From Leuctra nigra (Eukaryota > Arthropoda > Insecta > Plecoptera > Leuctridae): a stretch of 64,000 nt of DNA. The notes under the pieces are model-generated. The model saw only the letters and a program-made list of their open reading frames with translations, did no database searches and had not been told where the DNA came from. Shown here piece by piece: positions 58,101 through 64,000 of this stretch (positions are counted from its first letter, which is position 1; the number at the start of each line of letters is the position of its first letter). The translations under genes were made by a program, and so were the position numbers. The stretch lies in contig OW203767.1 in assembly GCA_934045905.1 (NCBI GenBank), positions 29,448,520 through 29,512,519 on the forward strand. Reading direction: 5' to 3'.

Positions 58101-59564
58101 ATGCAAATGCTGGTGTTTAAAAGTGAATTAATCAAAGGAAATGACTTGTGACGATGTTACAATGTGTAATTGTACGCGTCTAGATCGTTTAGCTTCGACA
58201 CAAGTTAGCTCGCGAGTTAATCACATTTTAACTTTAACTCTCGGTTTATTAATTAGCTGTCTAACTTTATGAGCGGAGATTGGACTTCTGTGTTTCAGCG
58301 GAGGGTTTAATTAATTGATTATTTAGATTGCATGTCATGTCAAAGTGTTCGTTTATTGGAGTGAGTCGGGGTTTTGGAGTTTTTATTTGCTATTTATAAG
58401 TCTCTTCAACTTGAAATGCAGCTAAGACCTTATTACACTTATCAAGAAATCCGGGAATAAATTGTTAGTTGCATTTAATTTATAGGAAAACAAGCTAAGA
58501 AAGAACTGCAGAAAACCTTGCAGGCCACGGCTTTTCTGTCAGATTACCCATTAGTAAAGCGGCGTGACCGATCTTGCTAGAAATCTTTATGATATCGAGC
58601 AGGAAAATAATGAATATATTGTGAAGAAATTGGCCTGATCCGTTACTTCGTTTCACCATGTAATGAGAAAAGAAAAAATAGACTCCAGCATAAGTTTTCA
58701 AATTAGACAACTCCCTTAGCATACGAAATTGGCAAAAGCCAAATCCAACATGAACTGCTATTCGTCCAAATTTGACATTTGAAGTTCGAATTTCCTACTT
58801 TTAATCTAGTTTAGATTCTTTCGGTCCACATCTTAATAGCGTTTCTGATTTATCGGGTTTAGAACTTTTGTCTGCAGATAAAGCTGTTTCAATTACTGAT
58901 TTCATACAGGTTTAAATCGAATAAAAGACTTTATCTTGGAATGTAAAAGACCAGTTGAGTTCAGAGTACGATTAGGAACTTCACAGTTACATTAGCAGGA
59001 TCTATAAAATGCAACCAATGAATCCGGTACTTGAAAATATGAACAGAAGTCCACAATCAAATCCTTCTTTAATGCATTCAATATCAGTCACAGTTCCAGC
59101 TCATAGCCGAGTTATCGCTTCACTGGCGGTCTATTTTAATACTAGGAAGTGAATTTGTAAGAAGTATTTGTGTTCTTTGGAGATGACCGAGTTATGAACT
59201 TATAAAAGTTCAACACCGCATTACACTGGGCAAGTGATTGATAGTAATTTACCAAACAGAGAAGGCCTTATATGGTTGTCGAAAGTTGAAGTCATGATAA
59301 TTTTACTAAATAGGAAATGATGAAAGTTACCATAATTGTCGGTTTTCAGTAATTAGAAACCTTCGGATGTTCGGATGTCTCATCCTTCTTCGGATGAGAA
59401 GTCCTTCTGGACTTTTTGAGTCCAGATTGTGGGAGTGAAAATAAAATACTGTAATTTTATTGCGTAATTTATGTAATTTTATTGCTGTAATTTTATTACA
59501 TTCTAATTTCACACCATTCTTTCATTTATTCCATTCTCCTCGGAGATCTCAAGCATTACCAATA
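55127..59564. other. Long non-coding stretch, nothing recognised
   Basis: AT-rich. Minor features are a GATT microrepeat near 55322-55345 and a GC-richer block at 56820-57070 (short open frames on both strands, no domain). No satellite, inverted repeat over 15 bp or tRNA box pair was found by eye. Confidence 0.4.
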
Positions 59565-59696
59565 TTGTCCGTCCAGGTGGTAGAGCGCTCGCCCGATATG
59601 TTCTAGGTTCGAGCCCCAGTTAGTTCGCATAACCCCTCGAATCCTGACTCCTTTGGCAAGGTTTCTATAAAATCCAGAACTTGAATTTTTTTTTTT
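59565..59696 (+). mobile_element. tRNA-derived SINE
   Basis: A pol III A box (GGTGGTAGAGCGCTCGCC, about 59577-59594) is followed at normal spacing by a B box (GGTTCGAGCCC, 59606-59616). A tRNA-unrelated body of about 70 bp then ends in T11 (59686-59696). The cloverleaf is too degraded for a functional tRNA. Target duplications are not clear by eye. Confidence 0.65.
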
Positions 59697-59929
59697 AAAT
59701 CAATTTTAGTGTAACCGTGTCTTGCTGTGGTTTGGAGAAGCCCCAATGACTGATATCGCAAATCATCCAAATCGTGCTAAATACACCGGCTATGCGCATG
59801 TATTTAAGTACATAAAAAGCAGACTTAACTTCTTTGATAAGTCCTGCAATAAAGTCGTTGAGTCTACATTGAACAGATCCTCAGCCTTGTGGTTGACGCG
59901 AGAGAAATCTCACTGCCTCCTTGGTCTGT

Positions 59930-60100
59930 AGATGAGTCGGAGTCAGTCGAGATCGCGCGGCCGAGCGGGACGCACGTCGCTCCCGAGCACAGCAGAGCGC
60001 TCACGAGTTTTCGAAGATCCGATCGAGACGCAAAGCTCTGCGCTGTGATATTTGTTCAGTCGGGATCAGGCGTCGAGTTGTAGCGGCGGGCCGTGTGCTT
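59930..60100 (+). promoter_or_regulatory. CpG-dense region, candidate promoter/5' UTR of the downstream gene
   Basis: GC- and CpG-rich block in AT-rich surroundings, 0.8 kb upstream of the ATG at 60928. TCAGTC initiator-like motifs occur at 59943 and 60056 (arthropod initiators are TCAGT-like). There is no TATA box and no well-placed DPE. Strand and use are inferred from the gene downstream. Confidence 0.35.
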
Positions 60101-60927
60101 TCTTATATTCTGTGTAACACATCTGATTTTGTATATTTTGTGAATTTGTGATGAAATTCGTGTGAAATATAAAATTATCAGAAAAATAAAAATAAAATAT
60201 TTGAACCCTTTGTTGGAAAAAATAAAATTTTAAGTTTCCGTATTATCAATTTTTCTTAAATATCATGTTTTTGTGACGGGAAAATTTTTTTGTAAAATTT
60301 TTTTGATCGTATCTGCGTTGTGAAATAATAATTTACGCAAGTGAAAAAGTATTTCTTTTGGTGATTTTTTTTGTCGAAATCCTTGTATAAAAGTGAAACA
60401 AACGACGCCACAGTGACAGCTGTGCCTCGCCCTTGAATTTCCATCTTGACCCTCTTGCTCCGCGGGTTTCTATGCTCGCGCGTGAAAACGGTTGGCACTC
60501 CGACCCAGAGAGCGAGTGCATTTCTCTGCCCCGACACGACGCCGCGAAACCTGCTCCGGCGCTCGCATTGTCTTCACATGCCGATTGTCCGCAGCGCCAC
60601 CGCATGACGAAACACGCGTGAATGTTGAACTCGCGCTAATGAGGCCAAGAGTTTCGATTTTCAAACAGATGATTTTAAACGTGGGCGTCTCGTCGAATAG
60701 GTAAATGTTACGTGGAAGATAAAATTCCAAGTGAGAGGCGAGGAAGAAAGATTTTTGTTGACTGAAAATGGATGCTCTACCGTGAGAAACGTTTGCGGAA
60801 GGAATATAAGAAGATGGATATGTTTAATAACCATTGACCTGGTTCCTAAGACGGTTTAAGAGCTGTAGTTTTGAAAGACTCTGTCATTAATCGATGAAGA
60901 CATCAAGTCTGAGGGCTCTCGTCTGAG

Positions 60928-61788
60928 ATGTGGGAGATGCGAGCGTTCGAGAACTCCCTGCGCGGGGGGCCCGAGCTCGCCGCCCGGCTCAACCCGGCCT
61001 CCAAGCACGAGCTCATCCGCAACCACCACAAGTCCTGCACGGGCGCGTTCCACGGCTGCGGCGTCGACAAGAACAAGCGCTGCCACGACGTCGTCAAGAG
61101 GCCCAACTCGCTGGAGCTCAGCGACACGGACTCGGGACAGGAGTCGCTGGTGTCGCCGCTGAGGAGCTCCGACCAGGAGATCAAGAAGGACTGCTGCTGT
61201 CCGTGCAAGTGTCACTGTCGGCCCGACGTCGCCGTCAACGAGGACGAGATGCTGAAGCGGCTGCACGAGCTGACGACGCCCGACGCCGCCCGCATGAGTC
61301 AGAGGAGGAAGAAGCGGAACCAAAGAATCGCGGAGCACGTCGACGGCGTCCCGACGCTGAAGACGCCGAGTGTCGACATCGTCATCAAAGTCGAGGAGGT
61401 CGCGAGCGAAAACCAAAGAGAGGTGAAGGAGCCGGCGGCGAGGGTCGTCGCGAAGAAGACGGCGAAGACAACGCCGGTGAAGCGAGTGAGTTTCAACAGC
61501 AAGACGCCGGCGGAGGATAAGAAGGCGCCGCCGCCGCCGCGGGCTGTCAGTGTCGTGAAGAAGGCGGCGAAGAGTCCGAGCGTGAAGACGACGCCGACGA
61601 GGGCGGCAATCAGTCGCCGCCCGCCCGTGGTCCCCGTCACGCGGGAGTTCGCCGTGCCCGGCGTGGACAGGGCGGAGTGGCGCGATCTCTACGAGGTGGC
61701 CGTCAACAAGAAGCCCGGCAACACTGGCAACGTCCTCTACAAGGATCTGCACGAGATCATCTGTGACAGTTTGCTCAACGACCTCAAG
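60928..61788 (+). CDS. First coding exon of an uncharacterised basic protein (gene continues past the window)
   Basis: An open frame of 287 codons from the ATG at 60928 ends at CTCAAG|GTAGGC, a good splice donor at 61789, in phase 0. An in-frame TGA lies 18 nt upstream of the ATG. Reading on into the intron would add only 16 residues before a stop. I do not recognise the family. Visible features: no signal peptide or membrane segment; a Ser/Asp/Glu patch near 61-82; a cysteine cluster CCCPCKCHC at about 89-97 that could bind metal; a basic stretch QRRKKRNQR at about 124-132. A Lys/Pro/Thr-rich low-complexity region (about 165-235) contains APPPPR. The ordered-looking end is GVDRAEWRDLYEVAVNKKPG...LYKDLHEIICDSLLNDLK. 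Strong GC and codon bias contrasts with the flanks. Later exons are not found in this window. Real gene likely; function unknown. Confidence 0.7.
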
Positions 61789-62047
61789 GTAGGCAACGAG
61801 TACTCGCCGAACGTTACGAGTTGTCTGTCCAGTCGCTGATGCATGTGGTCGGTCTTCTATACAAAACTGGAATAGTTCAAACTCCTTGTACACGACCACT
61901 TCATCTTCACCCTCCTCCATGAGATCGTATATCACCAAAAACTTTTCTGAATACAGGCGCGTAAGAACTTTATTTTGACAGGGGGGGTCAAAATTATAGG
62001 GGATCGAAGGATGTCAGGAAAATGTAGGGAGGACTCACCCCCAGTTA

Positions 62048-62400
62048 GCCCCGCAGGGCCTTCTTTGAATTTTTGATACAAAATAATCGAATTTTAAGCT
62101 ATTCTTCTCAAAGAAATGTAAAATGTGTGATATGCAATATTCTGTGGGAACTTACGAAAACTTGTTTTTATAGAATTCCCAATGGCCCCGCAGGGCATTT
62201 TTTTACATCTTGATAAAAAAAAATCGAATTCGACGCTTTTTTGGCATCTTTTTTTAAAGAAATTTAAAATGTATGTCCTATGCAAGGGTCCTATGCAATA
62301 TTCTTGGGGATACAATAGACACAATAAAATTTTGTTATTTGACAAAATCCTAAATGGCCCCGCAGGGAAATACTTGAATTCTAGTGAAAGAGAATCGATT
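62048..62400. repeat. Diverged internal repeats of the hAT element
   Basis: GCCCCGCAGGG recurs at 62048, 62185 and 62357. Each is followed by related AT-rich text ('CTTGA..AAAAATCGAATT', 'AAAGAAAT.TAAAATGT', 'TATGCAATATTCT.GGG'). That gives two and a half copies of a unit of about 137-172 bp with indels. Confidence 0.65.
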
Positions 62401-62704
62401 ATGAATTGATTTTGGAATCGCCATTTGAAAAAGGTTGCAAGAGCAACAGCAATAAGCAATCAATAAGAAAAATCTGTGTGTGTTTTGGAATCTATTAATA
62501 TACGTGTAATTATTTCATTTGATTCATGAGGATGATGATGTTGGACAAATGAGTAAATGAGTTTTCTCATTGGATCATTGGATTATTAGTTTTGCAAAAC
62601 TTGAGAAAATTTTGAGAATTCAACCTAATAATGGAGCAAATCTGTGCATTCTGTGCAACACTTATAATCAACATTTGTGAATATCTGGATGTGTTAGGCT
62701 CTCT

Positions 62705-62790
62705 AGCAGGGGGGGTCAGAGTCACTAGCAGGGGGGGTCAGGATCTCTGGCAGGGGGGTCAGGCTCCAGACAGGGGGGGTCATTTCCCCC
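62705..62790 (+). repeat. 22-bp G-rich minisatellite inside the hAT element
   Basis: Four copies of a unit built on (A/G)GCAGGGGGGGTCAG with a period of about 22 bp and runs of six to seven G. It ends near the right terminal repeat. G-run spacing could support G-quadruplexes; not tested. Confidence 0.85.
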
Positions 62791-62824
62791 CTTTCCCCCC
62801 TATTCCTACGCGCCTGTCTGAATA

Positions 62825-64000
62825 TCTGTCTAAATATAAGAAAACTGGCGTTTAACAATTTATCAAAGTTATTGACGGTTAATTAATGTGCAAATAAATA
62901 AGATAGATTGATGCACATGTTGTTATAATTGTGATTGGTTGATATCTTCCCCAAGACATAAAAATGCTTTTGTCCACTTTTCCATCAATGAAGAATTAGC
63001 ATGCTTCTCAGTTACCATTTGCATCGCTGACAACCGCCATGAATCAAAAGTCTCTCTCTTTGGTGGTCCGCGAACTTGATCGCTTTCCCTCCAGTTGCCA
63101 TTTTACGACCACATTTAAATTCTCTCACATTTGAATATCTCCTCGACTCGTAACGATTGCCAAATGTCCGCGCCGATATTTGTGCAAATCATTTTCTCCG
63201 GATTGATTGGATTCGGTGTGAATTTACCGCGAATCGTGGCTAGAATGTGGCGCGGTTTCGAAATCGATCTAATCAGACTTACTGTTACTTACGCCGAACT
63301 GCCCGAGGTGTCCATTTCCTCCCACAGATTATAATATAAAAATATATTACATATAATTAAATTCAATAACATAATTTCACAGATGCGGTCCAAATTTCTC
63401 CTTCCCTTTTAAGAATTACGCTCACTTGGTTATTATATGAATATACCGTTGTGTCAATTATACTGTTGTTTTAATATAATTAAATTCAACTCCAGTTTAA
63501 TCAATCGTAACTTTACATTTTGATTGAAACTAGTTTCTTATGAGATAATTTGAAAGCTTGAAATTGTGATCGTAAGAGTACCTATAGGTAGCTCAAGTTA
63601 TTAATGTACTTCTGATTACTACATTATTTATTTTTGATTATTATATTACTTCATTGTTGCGAAACATTCCTTGTTTAAATATTTTAAAACTTTGAACACT
63701 GGTCATGAGGTAAGCCCCCCTTTCCCTTCCCCCACTAACGGATATTTTTTATTGATTAGGGAGGGGCTGTTAAGGTTCAGCTGGTACGTTTTTTCTCTTC
63801 ATTCTCTTTTTTTAGACACATCACACCTCTATTTCACAAAAAATGTTTTACCTGTAAGTGATAATTTCAGCGTTGTTCCAAATATTTCTTTATTTTGTGA
63901 ACAATCCAAACGATCGCCTCTAACTAAGGCATGCCTGAAGTTCCCCTGCAGATCCCCCCCTCCCCTGATATACAACAGATCGCGTTTTCATGGATATCGC
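62825..64000. other. Intronic or intergenic DNA, nothing recognised
   Basis: AT-rich with small C-rich patches (63714-63733, 63953-63965). Possibly still the first intron of the gene at 60928. No exon, element or RNA signal was identified. Confidence 0.4.

Larger units (their letters stand above)
61954..62816. mobile_element. Non-autonomous hAT element, 863 bp, 8-bp target duplication
   Basis: Terminal inverted repeats CAGGCGCGTAAGAA (left) and CAGGCGCGTAGGAA (right, reverse complement) are bracketed by TCTGAATA at 61946-61953 and 62817-62824. An 8-bp duplication is the hAT signature. No transposase is present. A GACAGGGGGGGTCA motif lies close to both ends (61977-61990 and 62769-62782). It sits in the first intron of the gene starting at 60928, 165 bp past the donor. 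Confidence 0.88.

Noticed and set aside
60856..61938. 360-codon minus-strand ORF opposite the uncharacterised exon
   Set aside because: Arg/Leu/Val-rich shadow typical of GC-rich exons. The plus frame has an upstream stop, ATG and splice donor.
1..64000. Telomeric (TTAGG)n repeats, rRNA or histone clusters near the satellites
   Set aside because: None seen on either strand by eye.

Overview
This is a nuclear window from an arthropod, most likely an insect. The evidence is spliced genes for secreted type-2 chitin-binding (peritrophin-A/CBM14) proteins, a jockey-type LINE, many small DNA transposons with intact target-site duplications, tRNA-like SINEs and two long satellite arrays. There are no operons, ribosome binding sites or bacterial/phage genes. 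I cannot name the order or species from sequence alone. Coding exons are GC-rich in an AT-rich background.

Layout. 1-19329: the right end of a 211-bp satellite array (92 monomers in view, running off the left edge). 19330-24150: gene-free DNA with foldback elements and small repeats. 24.1-27.3 kb and 30.3-34.2 kb: two paralogous two-exon chitin-binding genes, both on the minus strand, each with a tiny detached first exon and a nearly identical TATA promoter. 34.2-44.2 kb: transposon-rich DNA with several MITEs, a 5'-truncated jockey LINE and a 63-bp minisatellite. 44223-53400: a second, unrelated satellite of about 62 monomers of 146-150 bp. 53.4-59.9 kb: mostly unrecognised DNA with one TA-flanked MITE and one SINE. 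About 59.9-61.8 kb: CpG-dense upstream region and first coding exon of an uncharacterised plus-strand gene, whose first intron holds an 863-bp non-autonomous hAT element. 62.8-64.0 kb: nothing recognised.

How the parts work together. The two minus-strand genes are tandem duplicates that kept promoter, leader exon and domain plan but diverged in the Thr/Ser-rich linkers. The 624-aa product grew by an almost perfect 564-bp internal duplication (seven chitin-binding domains). The 363-aa product has three domains and a long Glu/Ser/Thr/Pro linker. Both should be secreted chitin-associated, mucin-like proteins. Most of the remaining sequence is repeat evolution. Five small DNA elements have legible target duplications, by which they can be sorted: TTA (Harbinger-type) at 23.7 and 35.5 kb, TA (Tc1/mariner-type) at 41.1 and 54.9 kb, and 8 bp (hAT) at 61.95 kb. 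I found no sign of an undescribed multi-gene system. The strongest non-routine observations are the detached-exon gene pair, the tRNA-like hairpin retroposon at 29.8 kb, and the length variants and block duplication in the second satellite.
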